From Haloferax marinum (lineage in GTDB: Archaea; Halobacteriota; Halobacteria; Halobacteriales; Haloferacaceae), in the NCBI RefSeq assembly GCF_009674625.1, contig NZ_WKJQ01000001.1, positions 1,860,001-1,924,000 on the forward strand: a stretch of DNA of 64,000 bases. Direction: 5' to 3'. Below the pieces are notes generated by a model. It saw only the letters and a program-made list of their open reading frames with translations. It did no database searches and was not told the DNA's origin. A program made the translations under genes and the position numbers. Positions within the stretch are counted from its first letter, which is position 1, and each line of letters starts with the position of its first letter. Shown here piece after piece: positions 53,696 through 62,564 of the stretch.

Positions 53696-56284
53696 TTACC
53701 GGCGGAGGAAGTCGAGGAGGTGGTAGTCGTGGTCCGGTTTGTAGGTGCGGAACACGAGACTGTTCGCGAGCACCGACACCGACGAGAACGCCATCGCACC
53801 GGCAGCGAAGACGGGTTGGAGCAGTCCGAGCGAGGCCAGCGGAATCATCGCCGTGTTGTAGCCGAGCGCCCAAAACAGGTTCTGCTTGATTTTCGAGAGC
53901 GTCCCCTCGGAGATGCGGATGGCTTTCACCACGTCTTGTGGGTCGTCACGCATGAGCGTCACGTCGGCCGCCTCGATGGCGACGTCGGTGCCGGACCCGA
54001 GTGCGGTTCCGACGAACGCCGCGGCGAGTGCTGGCGCGTCGTTGACGCCGTCGCCGACCATCATCACCTTCGTGCCGTCGGACTGGAGCGATTCGACGGC
54101 GTCGGCTTTGTCCTCGGGGAGGACGCCGGCGCTGACGTTGTCTGGGTCGATACCGACCTGTGCGGCGACGGCGCGTGCGGTCCGCTCGTTGTCGCCAGTG
54201 ATCATGTGGACCTCGGTGCCGCGTTCGTAGAGCGCGCTGACGGCCGCCTTGGCGGTGTCTTTCACTTCGTCGGCGTCGGCGACGATACCGGCGAGTTCGC
54301 CATCGACGGCGACCAACATGGCCGTCTTCCCCTCACGTTCGAGTTCCTGCAGGGCGTCTTCGGCCGGTGCGGGGTTGACTCCGTCGTTCGACAGCAGTCT
54401 TCTGTTGCCGACGAGGACGGTCTGGCCGTCGACAGTCGCGCGGATGCCGTGGCCGGGGACGTTCTCGAACTCGTCGGGGTCCGAGAGGTCGAGACCGCGC
54501 TCTTCGGCACCGTCGACGATGGCGCGCGCGAGTGGGTGTTCGCTGTTGCGTTCGGCAGAGGCGGCGTATCGGAGGACGAAATCTTCGTCGAGTACGCTGT
54601 CCTCGGAAGCGACAGCGCCCGACCCGTCCGCCGTAGGGCCGAGTGCGACCACGTCGGTCAGCGTCATCTCACCTTTCGTGAGCGTGCCCGTCTTGTCGAA
54701 GACGACTGTCTCGACGTCTTTGACGCGTTCGAGGATGTCACCACCCTTGAACAGGACGCCGTTTCGGGCACCGATAGCCGTCCCGACCATCGTCGCGGCG
54801 GGTGTGGCGAGGCCGAGGGCACACGGGCAGGCGATGAGCACCGCCGAGGCGAAGACGACGACGGCGAACTCGAACGTCGAGACGGTCCCGCCTGCGATGG
54901 CCGGGCCGCCGGCGACGAGGCCCCAGAGCGGGAGTGACTGGACGACCCCAGCGAGCGTCTCTGGGAACAGGAACCAGACGGTTCCCCAGAAGAGCGCGTT
55001 CACGATGACCGCCGGCACGAAGTACGCCGAGATTCGGTCGGCGAGGTTCTGAATCTCGGGTTGGCGACCCTGTGCTTCCTTGACGAGCGAGACGATCTGC
55101 TGAATCGCCGTCTCCGACCCGACTTTGGTCGCTTCGACGACGAGGACGCCGTTTTGGTTCACCGTCGACCCGACGACTTCGTCGCCGGGTTCTTTCGAGA
55201 CGGGAACCGACTCGCCGGTGACCATCGATTCGTCCACCGCAGAGTCGCCATCGACGACGACGCCGTCGGTCGGAATCTTCTCACCGGGGCGGACCTTCAT
55301 CCGGTCGCCAACCTCGACGTCGTCCAGTGGGACCTCTCGTTCGGTCCCGTCTTCGTCGACGAGCGTCGCGGTGTCTGCTTCGAGTTCGAGGAGACTTCGC
55401 AGTGCCTCGGAGGCCTGTCCCTTCGACCGCGCTTCGAGGAAGTTCCCGAGCGTGATGAACACCAAGATGAGCGCGGCAGTGTCGAAGTAGAGGCTGCCGG
55501 CGAGGAGCCCCACGAGGACGGCGACCGAGTAGAGGTACGCCGTCGAAGAGCCCATCGCGATGAGCACGTCCATGTTGGCCGTGCGGTTCCGGACGATGGC
55601 CTTGTAGGAGTTGGCGTAGAACTCGCGGCCGAGGACGACCTGCACTGGGGTCGCGAGAGCGAACGCGAGCCATCCCATCGGAACGCCAGTACCCGGAATC
55701 GTCTCGGGGAGACCCGAGGCGGTAAACAGTTCGACTGCGAGCATCGCCAGCAGTGGGGCCGACAGCGCCGCGCCGAAGAGTGTCAGTCGTCTCTGTCGCC
55801 GGATTTCGTCGTTTCGGGCGGCGTCACGCGCGTCTTCGCCAGCGTCGGCGTCGTCGCTCTCGTCGTCACGAATGGGGGTGTACCCGGCGTCTTCGACGGC
55901 CTGATAGAGGTCGTCGAGCGTCACGTCGGCCGGGTTGTACGTCACGAGCGCTTCGTCGGTGGCGAAGTTGACTTCGGCGTCGACGACGCCAGGGAGCGAC
56001 TCCAGTGACTTGCGATTCGCGTCGGCGCAGTTCGCACAACTCATGCCGGAGATGCCGATACTCCGCGTCTGAGAGACGGCCTCGTAGCCCGCCATCTCGA
56101 TAGCGTCGTACACCTCCGCCAGCGATACCTCGTCGGGGTCGTACTCGACAGTTCCCTCGTCGGTGGCGAAGTTGACCGTCGCCTCCGACACCCCGTCGAG
56201 TGCTTCGACTGTGTCCCCGACTGCCCGCGAGCAGTTCGCACAACTCATGCCGCGGATGTCCAGGTGGGCCGTTCTGCTACTCAT
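53696..56284 (-). CDS. copA: Copper-exporting P1B-type ATPase
   Basis: An 862-residue heavy-metal P-type ATPase. Two N-terminal HMA domains each carry GMSCANC (Cys15/18; Cys83/86). The membrane metal site is the CPC in [14 protein letters not shown], the phosphorylation site DKTGTLT, the P1B-specific SEHPLARA, and the hinge [15 protein letters not shown]. Eight transmembrane segments are expected. CPC with the C-terminal [16 protein letters not shown] pattern fits Cu+ (CopA) rather than Zn/Cd pumps. It is followed upstream on the same strand by a TRASH-domain regulator and, divergently, a CopZ-like chaperone, confirming a copper-homeostasis module. Confidence 0.93.
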   Translation of the reverse strand: MSSRTAHLDIRGMSCANCSRAVGDTVEALDGVSEATVNFATDEGTVEYDPDEVSLAEVYDAIEMAGYEAVSQTRSIGISGMSCANCADANRKSLESLPGVVDAEVNFATDEALVTYNPADVTLDDLYQAVEDAGYTPIRDDESDDADAGEDARDAARNDEIRRQRRLTLFGAALSAPLLAMLAVELFTASGLPETIPGTGVPMGWLAFALATPVQVVLGREFYANSYKAIVRNRTANMDVLIAMGSSTAYLYSVAVLVGLLAGSLYFDTAALILVFITLGNFLEARSKGQASEALRSLLELEADTATLVDEDGTEREVPLDDVEVGDRMKVRPGEKIPTDGVVVDGDSAVDESMVTGESVPVSKEPGDEVVGSTVNQNGVLVVEATKVGSETAIQQIVSLVKEAQGRQPEIQNLADRISAYFVPAVIVNALFWGTVWFLFPETLAGVVQSLPLWGLVAGGPAIAGGTVSTFEFAVVVFASAVLIACPCALGLATPAATMVGTAIGARNGVLFKGGDILERVKDVETVVFDKTGTLTKGEMTLTDVVALGPTADGSGAVASEDSVLDEDFVLRYAASAERNSEHPLARAIVDGAEERGLDLSDPDEFENVPGHGIRATVDGQTVLVGNRRLLSNDGVNPAPAEDALQELEREGKTAMLVAVDGELAGIVADADEVKDTAKAAVSALYERGTEVHMITGDNERTARAVAAQVGIDPDNVSAGVLPEDKADAVESLQSDGTKVMMVGDGVNDAPALAAAFVGTALGSGTDVAIEAADVTLMRDDPQDVVKAIRISEGTLSKIKQNLFWALGYNTAMIPLASLGLLQPVFAAGAMAFSSVSVLANSLVFRTYKPDHDYHLLDFLRR

Positions 56285-56351
56285 TACTATTGTATACGTA
56301 CCCCTCTCTTACCTAAATTGTGCCTTACGAAACGAGGGAAAATACCACGCC

Positions 56352-56371
56352 TGACTTTGGATTCGAAGGTG
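56352..56371. promoter_or_regulatory. Candidate copper-regulator site upstream of copA
   Basis: The 20-mer caccttcgaatccaaagtca (minus strand) matches the copT-copZ intergenic 20-mer in 18 of 20 positions and lies in the 109-bp gap before copA. It sits about 65-80 nt upstream of the expected copA transcript start, suitable for activator binding. Both copies have the same orientation relative to the minus-strand genes. Confidence 0.55.
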
Positions 56372-56393
56372 ATTCCCGAAGATGACGTTCTTC

Positions 56394-56999
56394 TCAGTCG
56401 TCGTTTGCGTCTGCTCCCGCTTCGAGACGGTCGTATCGGTCCTCGAAGCGACCCAGACAGGACGAACAGCAGAAGTGATACAGCGACCCACCGATACGAG
56501 CGCTCTCGCCTTCGCTCGTGACGGTGTTGCCACACTCGGCGCACTCTAAGGCGAATCCGGTTCCGTTGACCGTCGGCGTCCACTCGGCGGATTCGACGAG
56601 GTCTACGTCGTAGTTCCGGACCTTCGAGAGGTCGACGAGTTCGTTCAGTTCGGACCGTGTCGCGTCGCCATCGAGTCGAGCGTGGAACGTCACCTCGCCG
56701 TCGACCGAGACGAACAGATGTTCGACCGCGTCGGACCCCCGAAGCGTGTCGCGTACCTCGTCGACGAACTCCGGGCGGACAGCCAGCCGAACGAGGACGG
56801 GTGTCCCACCCGAGAGCGTCGATTGGTCGAGGTCGACCGTGAACCGTCGGATGATTCCTTCCTCACGGAGTCTGTCGATTCGGTCAGAGACTGCCGGTGC
56901 GGAGAGTCCGACGTCGTCGGAGATGTCACTGAACGGGCGGCGGGCGTCCTCCGCGAGGAGTTCGAGGATTCGGAGGTCTGTCTCGTCGAGGTCGCGCAT
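56394..56999 (-). CDS. Lrp/AsnC-type regulator with TRASH metal-sensing domain
   Basis: A 201-residue regulator. Residues 1-55 are the Lrp winged helix (TDLRILELLAEDARRPFSD...), about 60-135 the ligand/oligomerisation RAM domain, and 150-183 a TRASH domain with Cys153, Cys156, Cys177/178 and Cys181 (CAECG ... CCSSC). TRASH domains bind copper or other soft metals; a Halobacterium Lrp-TRASH protein (VNG1179C) is known to control a copper ATPase. Its position beside copA and copZ indicates the same job. The start at 56999 is chosen over the longer frame that enters the promoter region. Confidence 0.88.
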   Translation of the reverse strand: MRDLDETDLRILELLAEDARRPFSDISDDVGLSAPAVSDRIDRLREEGIIRRFTVDLDQSTLSGGTPVLVRLAVRPEFVDEVRDTLRGSDAVEHLFVSVDGEVTFHARLDGDATRSELNELVDLSKVRNYDVDLVESAEWTPTVNGTGFALECAECGNTVTSEGESARIGGSLYHFCCSSCLGRFEDRYDRLEAGADANDD

Positions 57000-57042
57000 G
57001 ACCGACCGTAGGAGCCGTGGTGTGATAGGCATTACCCGAAAT

Positions 57043-57062
57043 TGACTTTCGATTCGAACGTG
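57043..57062. promoter_or_regulatory. Candidate copper-regulator site between the regulator and copZ
   Basis: cacgttcgaatcgaaagtca (minus strand), 18/20 identical to the site before copA. It lies in the divergent gap, 44-63 nt upstream of the regulator start and about 70-88 nt upstream of copZ, so one site could serve both genes. The core contains the palindrome ttcgaa. Confidence 0.55.
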
Positions 57063-57130
57063 TAGTTGGTTCTAAACCCACATCATTCAAAGGGTAACTC
57101 ACTAAGTCTGGGAGTGTGTAGTGTACGGTG

Positions 57131-57328
57131 ATGAGTACGACTATCACCGTCACTGGGATGACGTGCGAGCACTGCGAAGGCCGCGTCGAAGACGCACTCG
57201 CCGGGGTCTCCGGCGTGACCGACGCCACAGCAGACCGTGAGGCCGACAGCGCGACCGTCGAAGGCGAGGCCGACGTCGACGCGCTCGTGGCCGCCGTCGA
57301 AGGAGCAGGCTACGACGCGAGCGCCTGA
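57131..57328 (+). CDS. copZ: CopZ-like copper chaperone
   Basis: A 65-residue stand-alone HMA domain with the copper-binding GMTCEHC (Cys12, Cys15) and the betaalphabetabetaalphabeta pattern ending VEGAGYDASA. It delivers Cu+ to CopA's HMA domains. A GTG one codon before the ATG is a less likely start. A TATA-like cactaagtc (about 57099-57107) sits near -27. It is divergent from the TRASH regulator. Confidence 0.92.
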   Translation: MSTTITVTGMTCEHCEGRVEDALAGVSGVTDATADREADSATVEGEADVDALVAAVEGAGYDASA

Positions 57329-57480
57329 GTCGGACGAACTTCTTCGACAACCTTCTCCGTTTTTCAGAACGCCGTTAGTCGGTGGTCACGTCGAGTGTCG
57401 CTCGAGACGTGTCGCCGACGGTTGCGATTGCCATCCGAGTTGGCTGGGACGACTCCCCTTCTACGGCTGGATTCGCGCTG

Positions 57481-58116
57481 TCACCGAACTGGAATCCGAT
57501 ACTGCTCTGCTTCCGCTTTGATGTGCGCGAGCGCCTGTTGCATCAGTACCCCGGCGAACGGGCCGATGACCGACCAGTACAGTCGGAAGCGTCGCCTCGC
57601 CTCCGGGTCGGTCGTCGCAGTCCGGGCCTCGTACGAGAGGAGCGTTCTGTCGGTTCCGTAGGGGCGAACCGAGAAACCGATGGCGAGCTTTGCGTATCCC
57701 GGTCGGTCGAACGAGACGAACTCGCCTGGTTCGATATCGACCCACTCGATGGTCGGTCTCCAGAACTTCCCGACGGCACCGAAGACGAACTCGTCGCCCT
57801 CGCGGTCGCCGAGAACGACGTACCCAGTCGAATCGACGAGGTCGTCGAGCGAGACTGACGCGGGCGTCCCGTGCCAGCGTTCTCCGCGAAGGCGGGCACT
57901 GAGACGCTCCGGTAGTGCGCGAAGTTCGTTGAGGATTCGGACAGCGGTTCCCATCTGCATGAAGTCGATGCCCAAGACGGCACGGTACGTCTCGGCTGGT
58001 GACGCGTCGACGACGACGTGACGTATCTGCGTGACGTCGAACGTCGCGAGCACGCTGTCGATGAGCATCGACTGCTCGATTTCGGGTCGCTCGCGACGAT
58101 TCGTTCTCTCACTCAT
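57481..58116 (-). CDS. SRPBCC-superfamily-like protein, function unknown
   Basis: A 211-residue soluble protein with a helix-grip-like pattern: an N-terminal strand (VTQIRHVVVDASPAETYRAVL), a long insertion, then beta segments (GYVVLGDREGDEFVFGAVGKFW, IEWVDIEPGEFVSFD, YAKLAIGFSVRPYGTDRTLLSYE) and a C-terminal helix (YWSVIGPFAGVLMQQALAHI). This is the START/SRPBCC hydrophobic-ligand fold by eye. It is convergent with copZ and probably unrelated to copper. Confidence 0.6.
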   Translation of the reverse strand: MSERTNRRERPEIEQSMLIDSVLATFDVTQIRHVVVDASPAETYRAVLGIDFMQMGTAVRILNELRALPERLSARLRGERWHGTPASVSLDDLVDSTGYVVLGDREGDEFVFGAVGKFWRPTIEWVDIEPGEFVSFDRPGYAKLAIGFSVRPYGTDRTLLSYEARTATTDPEARRRFRLYWSVIGPFAGVLMQQALAHIKAEAEQYRIPVR

Positions 58117-58199
58117 GGTTCTCCACCTGTGAGAACTACGTGCGCACGCGAGAAATACGAGACTGAACGTCACGCAATGGCTGAACGTCTCGTGATACG

Positions 58200-58270
58200 C
58201 GACGTTCACTGTCTGCCGGACTCTCGACGTTCACTGTCTGCTGGACCCTCGACGTTCACTGTCTGCCGGT
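58200..58270 (+). repeat. 25-bp tandem repeat, three copies
   Basis: Copies open with gacgttcactgtctg at 58201, 58226 and 58251, separated by exactly 25 bp, with one or two substitutions between copies. It lies in the intergenic region between the SRPBCC-like gene and the small zinc-finger gene, 65 bp before the latter's start. Confidence 0.95.
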
Positions 58271-58336
58271 TCTTCGTTCCGACTCACCAACCAATCCAGC
58301 CTTCAGGTACAAGAGGGTCGGCGCGTAACACCAACT

Positions 58337-58693
58337 GTGCCTTCCCCGAGCGACGACGACTTTCAGACGCCACCACCGACCGCTCCAATCGACGACACGC
58401 CCACCGTCTCTTGTTCTCGCTGCGGGAACGAGTGGGACCTCGCCTACGAGTTAGACGAACTGAAACTCGGAAACCAGTCTGTCGAACAGTTCGCACTCGA
58501 CCATCACCGACACACTGGCCACTTTCCGGACGACGTGTCGCCGTGGGTGACGAACTGCCGTCAGTGCCCTGCTACCGACCAGTTCTTGTCAGAAGGGGCC
58601 GCACGACGCTGGGCCCGAACGCACGCCAGACACACCCGCCACGACGTGGCGGTCGACCACGCAGACGAACAGTCGGTCGTCACTCCCGAGTGA
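58337..58693 (+). CDS. Small zinc-finger protein, function unknown
   Basis: A 118-residue protein starting at a GTG (58337). An acidic/Pro-rich leader precedes CSRCGNEWDLAYELDELKLG, and a second knuckle CRQCP lies about 45 residues later, giving a C4 zinc site. The C-terminal half is His/Arg-rich (WARTHARHTRHDVAVDHADE). No ATG is available in a suitable position. Possible nucleic-acid binding; function unknown. Confidence 0.6.
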   Translation: MPSPSDDDFQTPPPTAPIDDTPTVSCSRCGNEWDLAYELDELKLGNQSVEQFALDHHRHTGHFPDDVSPWVTNCRQCPATDQFLSEGAARRWARTHARHTRHDVAVDHADEQSVVTPE

Positions 58694-58730
58694 CTAGCGA
58701 CCCGTCGAGGTGCGCTCGCGTCGAGGTGTG

Positions 58731-59381
58731 CTAGAACTCTGTGCTGCTCGCAGGCGTCGTCTCGTCGTGAACCGGCGTCGTTCGAGTTTCGGTCAGCACC
58801 GACTGGTCGAGTACCAGTCGCATCTTCGTATCCATACTCTCCGAGGCGACCACTTCGAACCCGAGTCCGAGGTAGACGTGAATCGCGCGTCGGTTCTCTT
58901 TGGCGACGTGGAGAACCAGTGCTTCGTGGCCTGAATCTGCCGCGTCGGCGATGGCGTGCCGGCACAGTTCGGTCCCGATTCCTCTGTTGTGACTGTCCTG
59001 ATGGACGAACACCGCAATCTCGGGTTCGGGGTCGTCGCGCGGCGCGTAGGCGATGTGACCGACGATGCCGTCGTCACCGACGGCGACGAAGTTGCGCCCG
59101 CGTTCGACGAGCCCCGAGAGCCACTCTGTGATGTACTTCTCCCCAATCGGTGGGATTCCCATCGACCGGTGTTCTCTCCCGTAGTCACGGTACATCTCTT
59201 TGAGCGGTTCCCAATCGCCGGGAGTGTATGGGCGGATGATGAGGCCGCCTCCGTATTTATCGACAAATCGTGGACAGCGAGGCGGGCAGTACGGTGTGCC
59301 CGTACATTGGCTTGGGTCCCAGAAGGTGCCGTCCCCGTCACCGGCAGTCCCTCCAATCCCGTCACCAGCGGTAGCGTCCAT
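58731..59381 (-). CDS. GNAT family N-acetyltransferase
   Basis: A 216-residue acetyltransferase. An N-terminal segment with Cys residues (CTGTPYCPPRCPRF, about 26-39), perhaps a metal site, precedes a GNAT domain (about 50-185). The acetyl-CoA pyrophosphate loop is HNRGIGTELC, with the following helix and VLHVAKENRRAIHVYLGLGFEVV as motif B. The substrate is unknown. The start at 59381 is preferred; the longer frame enters a pyrimidine tract. Confidence 0.8.
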   Translation of the reverse strand: MDATAGDGIGGTAGDGDGTFWDPSQCTGTPYCPPRCPRFVDKYGGGLIIRPYTPGDWEPLKEMYRDYGREHRSMGIPPIGEKYITEWLSGLVERGRNFVAVGDDGIVGHIAYAPRDDPEPEIAVFVHQDSHNRGIGTELCRHAIADAADSGHEALVLHVAKENRRAIHVYLGLGFEVVASESMDTKMRLVLDQSVLTETRTTPVHDETTPASSTEF

Positions 59382-59440
59382 ACAGAGAGATACGCGCGGG
59401 GACCTCTTGAGACTGTTCGGTCGTCTCACACAAATTCGTC

Positions 59441-59512
59441 TCCTCTCTCCCTTCTTTCCCTTCTCTCTCCTTTCATCTCCTCTCTCCTTTCATCTCCTCC
59501 CCCCTCTCGTAC
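59441..59512 (+). repeat. Polypyrimidine tract with internal direct repeat
   Basis: About 72 nt that are almost all C and T on the plus strand, containing tctctcctttcatctcct twice. Such homopurine-homopyrimidine tracts can form triplex (H-DNA) and may separate the GNAT and flippase genes. No gene lies in 59382-59571. Confidence 0.7.
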
Positions 59513-59571
59513 CCACCGGATACTCGGCTGAGACCCGATTCGACGACTGACGACGCACAGTCGCGTAACTT

Positions 59572-61140
59572 ATGCGTCTCCTCGTCTCCCGTGTTGCCGT
59601 GGCTACCGAGTCGGAAGATTCCCTGCAGGACGCCGACGTCGTAGAGCGGCGGCTCGAAGACGCGTTAGAGCGCGTCGCTCACGGTGCTGTCGTCTCCGTC
59701 CCCGCTATCGTCCTCGAACGAGGGTTGAACCTCGCGTTCACGGCTCTCTTGACCAACAGTTTCGCCGCGAGTACGTACGGGCTGTTCGCTCTCGCACGGC
59801 GGTTGCAACGATTTCTCGCACACGTCACACTGGGATTTCGAAGTGGTCTGAGTCGGTTCCTCCCGACGACCGACGCCGACGCCGACCGCGACGTAATCGC
59901 GACCTTCGCCAGTCTCCTGTTGCTGGCGGTCGCTACGCTCTTCGGCGGCGTGCTCTATCTGGCGACGCCGTCGATTGCGGCGGTCGCTGACGAGGGCCCA
60001 CTGTTCGAGCAACTCCTCCGAATGTTCGCGGTTGGGCTTCCGGCGAGCGTCTGGTTGTTCACCGTCAGCGAGATGCTCCGAGCGTTCGAAGAGGTCGGTC
60101 CGCTGAACCTCGTGCTTCGAGTCGGGTTTCCGGTCGCCCAACTCGCCGTCGGGTTCGTCGGTGCGTTCGTCGTTCGTGACCTGGTGGCCGTCGCCGCCGG
60201 TGTGTGGGTGGCGATGGGACTCGTCGGCGTCGGTGCAGTTTGGTGGGTCGCGCGTGCACGTGGACTTCGGCCTCGGATTCGAACACCGGACTCCGTGAGA
60301 CTGTGTCGTCGCTACGTCGAGTACACCACGCCGTTGTTCTTCGGCAGTATCGCCACGACGACCCAGCGCCTCGGGTTCTACCCGCTCATCGCCGTCTTCC
60401 TCTCGGGGACTGCCAGCGGTGTCTTCGCCGTCGGCGTCCTCCTCGGGACGGTGATTCGCCTCCCACTCCTGGGTATCAACCAGTTCATCCCGCCAGTCGC
60501 TGCGGCGCTCTCCGAAGAGGGGTACCAGAACGCGCTCGCCCGACTGTATCACGTGACGAGTCGGCTCGTCCTCGTGGGAGCGACGGGACTCGCCGTGCCA
60601 CTCATCGTCTTTCGGCAGTCCATCATGGCCGTCTTCGGGCCGACGTTCGTCACCTACGCCCCGTTGCTTCCTGGGTTCGTCCTCGCGCAGTACTTCGCGT
60701 CCGCAGCGGGAAGCGTCGGTATTCTGCTGATGATGACCGACAATCAGCGTGCGTACCTCGTCGTCAACACGGCGATTACCGTCGTTCTCGCCATCGTAGC
60801 CATTCCGGCCACCGCCACGTTCGGGTTGGCGGGACTCGTCGGCACCTATCTCCTCATGTTGACGGTGAACAACGCCCTCGAAGTGGCCGTCCTGTACTAT
60901 CTCGAAGGGTTACAACCGCTGACGTGGGCGCACGCGAAACCCCTCGCGGCGGCGATTCCGCTGGCAGTCGTCGCCCTCGGCGTCAAGTCAGTGCTCACTG
61001 GCCCGCTCGCCGTCGTGGTCGGAACCGCGTTCGGCCTCGTCGCGTACGCACTCGCAATCCGGGCGATGGGAGTCGCCCCCGTCGAGCGCCGGTTACTCGC
61101 TTCGCTGGTCGGCCGGTATCGGGCGGTCGTTGGCCGCTGA
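59572..61140 (+). CDS. Polysaccharide/oligosaccharide flippase (MOP superfamily)
   Basis: A 522-residue membrane protein with about 12-14 hydrophobic segments and an acidic 30-residue N-terminal tail. The N-terminal VVSVPAIVLERGLNLAFTALLTNSFAASTYGLFALARR is characteristic of Wzx/RfbX-type flippases moving lipid-linked glycans across the membrane, as in haloarchaeal N-glycosylation (for example AglR). No glycosyltransferase is adjacent, so the glycan is unknown. Confidence 0.85.
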   Translation: MRLLVSRVAVATESEDSLQDADVVERRLEDALERVAHGAVVSVPAIVLERGLNLAFTALLTNSFAASTYGLFALARRLQRFLAHVTLGFRSGLSRFLPTTDADADRDVIATFASLLLLAVATLFGGVLYLATPSIAAVADEGPLFEQLLRMFAVGLPASVWLFTVSEMLRAFEEVGPLNLVLRVGFPVAQLAVGFVGAFVVRDLVAVAAGVWVAMGLVGVGAVWWVARARGLRPRIRTPDSVRLCRRYVEYTTPLFFGSIATTTQRLGFYPLIAVFLSGTASGVFAVGVLLGTVIRLPLLGINQFIPPVAAALSEEGYQNALARLYHVTSRLVLVGATGLAVPLIVFRQSIMAVFGPTFVTYAPLLPGFVLAQYFASAAGSVGILLMMTDNQRAYLVVNTAITVVLAIVAIPATATFGLAGLVGTYLLMLTVNNALEVAVLYYLEGLQPLTWAHAKPLAAAIPLAVVALGVKSVLTGPLAVVVGTAFGLVAYALAIRAMGVAPVERRLLASLVGRYRAVVGR

Positions 61141-61321
61141 TGGGTTTTTATAAGCCTCCACGCTCGGGTGGAGCGACTGTTCTCCCAGCTCAAACTCCGC
61201 ATTTCGCCGGCCTGGGCCACTAGTCGCCCGTCTTCGACGATTCCCAGTTCCATGGATTCGAAAATCGGTCTGGGTTTATAACCGATTAGCAGTCCACGTC
61301 TCACATGTGAGGTGAAGGACG
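61141..61321 (+). promoter_or_regulatory. Region upstream of doxX with two TATA boxes, a palindrome and an SD
   Basis: A TATA-like tttttataagc (61145-61155) follows the flippase stop and precedes about 80 nt with hairpin potential (ctccacgctcgggtggag, 61157-61174) but no ORF; a short structured RNA or 3' structure is possible. The doxX TATA gtttata (61274-61280) is flanked by aatcggt (61263-61269) and accgatt (61281-61287), an inverted repeat placing an operator over the promoter. gaggtga (61309-61315) is the Shine-Dalgarno for ATG 61322. Confidence 0.6.
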
Positions 61322-61852
61322 ATGGCTGCAACCGGACAAATCGAGATGATGGGGAACCGGCTCGAGTTCGACTACTCGGAGAACGCCACCGGCTACGTGC
61401 TGGTGCTCACCCGACTCATCACGGGGTACTGGTTCCTCCACGCAGGAATCGGGAAGTACATGGCGGCCGAGCCGTTCGACGCGGCAGGATGGCTCGTGAA
61501 CGCCACCGGTGGCTCGCCAATCCACGGCTTCCTCGCGTGGGCAGGCCAGACGCCGTGGATGCTCGAGTTCACGAACATCATGATTCCACTGGGCGAGGCG
61601 CTCATCGGGTTTGCCCTCCTCGTCGGGGTACTGACGCGCCTTGCCGCCTTCTTCGGTGGCGTCCTGATGGCGTTCTTCTACCTCGGGAACGCCGCCTGGA
61701 GTCACGGCATGGTCAACGGTGACCTCTTCGGCCTCATGATGTTCGTCATCGTCGGCACCCTCGCCGCGGGGCGCATCCTCGGCCTGGACACCTACATCGA
61801 GGAGATGGAGTTCGTCAAGCAGCGGCCGAAACTGAAGTACCTCCTCGGCTGA
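61322..61852 (+). CDS. DoxX family membrane protein
   Basis: A 176-residue protein with four hydrophobic segments. VLTRLITGYWFLHAGIGKYM, then EFTNIMIPLGEALIGFALLVGVLTRLAAFFGGVLMAFF and LFGLMMFVIVGTLAAGRILGLD follow the DoxX/TQO pattern. The family includes the small subunit of thiosulfate:quinone oxidoreductase and stress-linked membrane proteins. No partner subunit is adjacent. It has an SD, and an inverted repeat around its TATA box suggests tight regulation. Confidence 0.82.
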   Translation: MAATGQIEMMGNRLEFDYSENATGYVLVLTRLITGYWFLHAGIGKYMAAEPFDAAGWLVNATGGSPIHGFLAWAGQTPWMLEFTNIMIPLGEALIGFALLVGVLTRLAAFFGGVLMAFFYLGNAAWSHGMVNGDLFGLMMFVIVGTLAAGRILGLDTYIEEMEFVKQRPKLKYLLG

Positions 61853-61987
61853 GGGGGACCCTAGTCCGGCGGCGAAGTCCGCCACACTCGTTGACCTCCT
61901 TTTCTGTGCGAACGTGCGGACAGCGTCGGTGCGCTCTCAGAGAGAACAGTCTGTGAGTGTCGCCTGTGTACCGAATGTCGCCTGTGT

Positions 61988-62461
61988 CTACTCGACGGCG
62001 ACGACTTCGACGTCGAACACGAGCGTCTTTCCGGCGAGTTCGTGGTTGAAGTCGACTTCGACGGCGTCGTCGCGAACGGCGATGACGTCGCCGTGAAGCC
62101 CGTTTTCGGCGTGGACGTGCAGGCCCACCTCGGGTTCTTCGCCGACCATAGCCTCGAACGCCTCGGGGTCGTACGTCCGCACACGTTCGTCGTCGAACTC
62201 GCCGTAGGCGTTCTCCGGCGGGACGGTCACGGTCGCCTCGTCACCGACGGCCATTCCGACGACTGCCTCGTCGAGTCCTTCGATTACCTCGCCCGCACCG
62301 ACGACGAACGACTGGGGTGCGTAGTCCTCTTTGCTCCGTTCCTGTGCGTCGAACAGGCCGTGTTCGACCGCGACCTCGTACTGCGACGTGTTGAAGACGC
62401 TCCCGTCTTCGAAACGGCCGACGTACTCGATGGCGACCCGGTCTCCGGAGTCGATGGTCAT
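61988..62461 (-). CDS. FKBP-type peptidyl-prolyl isomerase, SlyD-like
   Basis: A 157-residue protein: an FKBP half (MTIDSGDRVAIEYVGRFEDGSVFN..., FVVGAGEVIEGLDEAVVGM), an inserted chaperone (IF) domain (about 72-125), then the C-terminal FKBP strands (FNHELAGKTLVFDVEVVAVE). The order matches SlyD and archaeal FKBPs, combining prolyl isomerase and chaperone activity. It lacks the His-rich metal tail of E. coli SlyD. The start at 62461 is chosen over the longer frame. Confidence 0.88.
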   Translation of the reverse strand: MTIDSGDRVAIEYVGRFEDGSVFNTSQYEVAVEHGLFDAQERSKEDYAPQSFVVGAGEVIEGLDEAVVGMAVGDEATVTVPPENAYGEFDDERVRTYDPEAFEAMVGEEPEVGLHVHAENGLHGDVIAVRDDAVEVDFNHELAGKTLVFDVEVVAVE

Positions 62462-62564
62462 ACCGAACTCTCTCGGGTGGATTCTGATAAATATCGTCAT
62501 CGACGCGGTCCAGTCTCGGCGTCGTCACACCTGAATCGACGGCGACTCGTCGTCTCGTGGCTCG

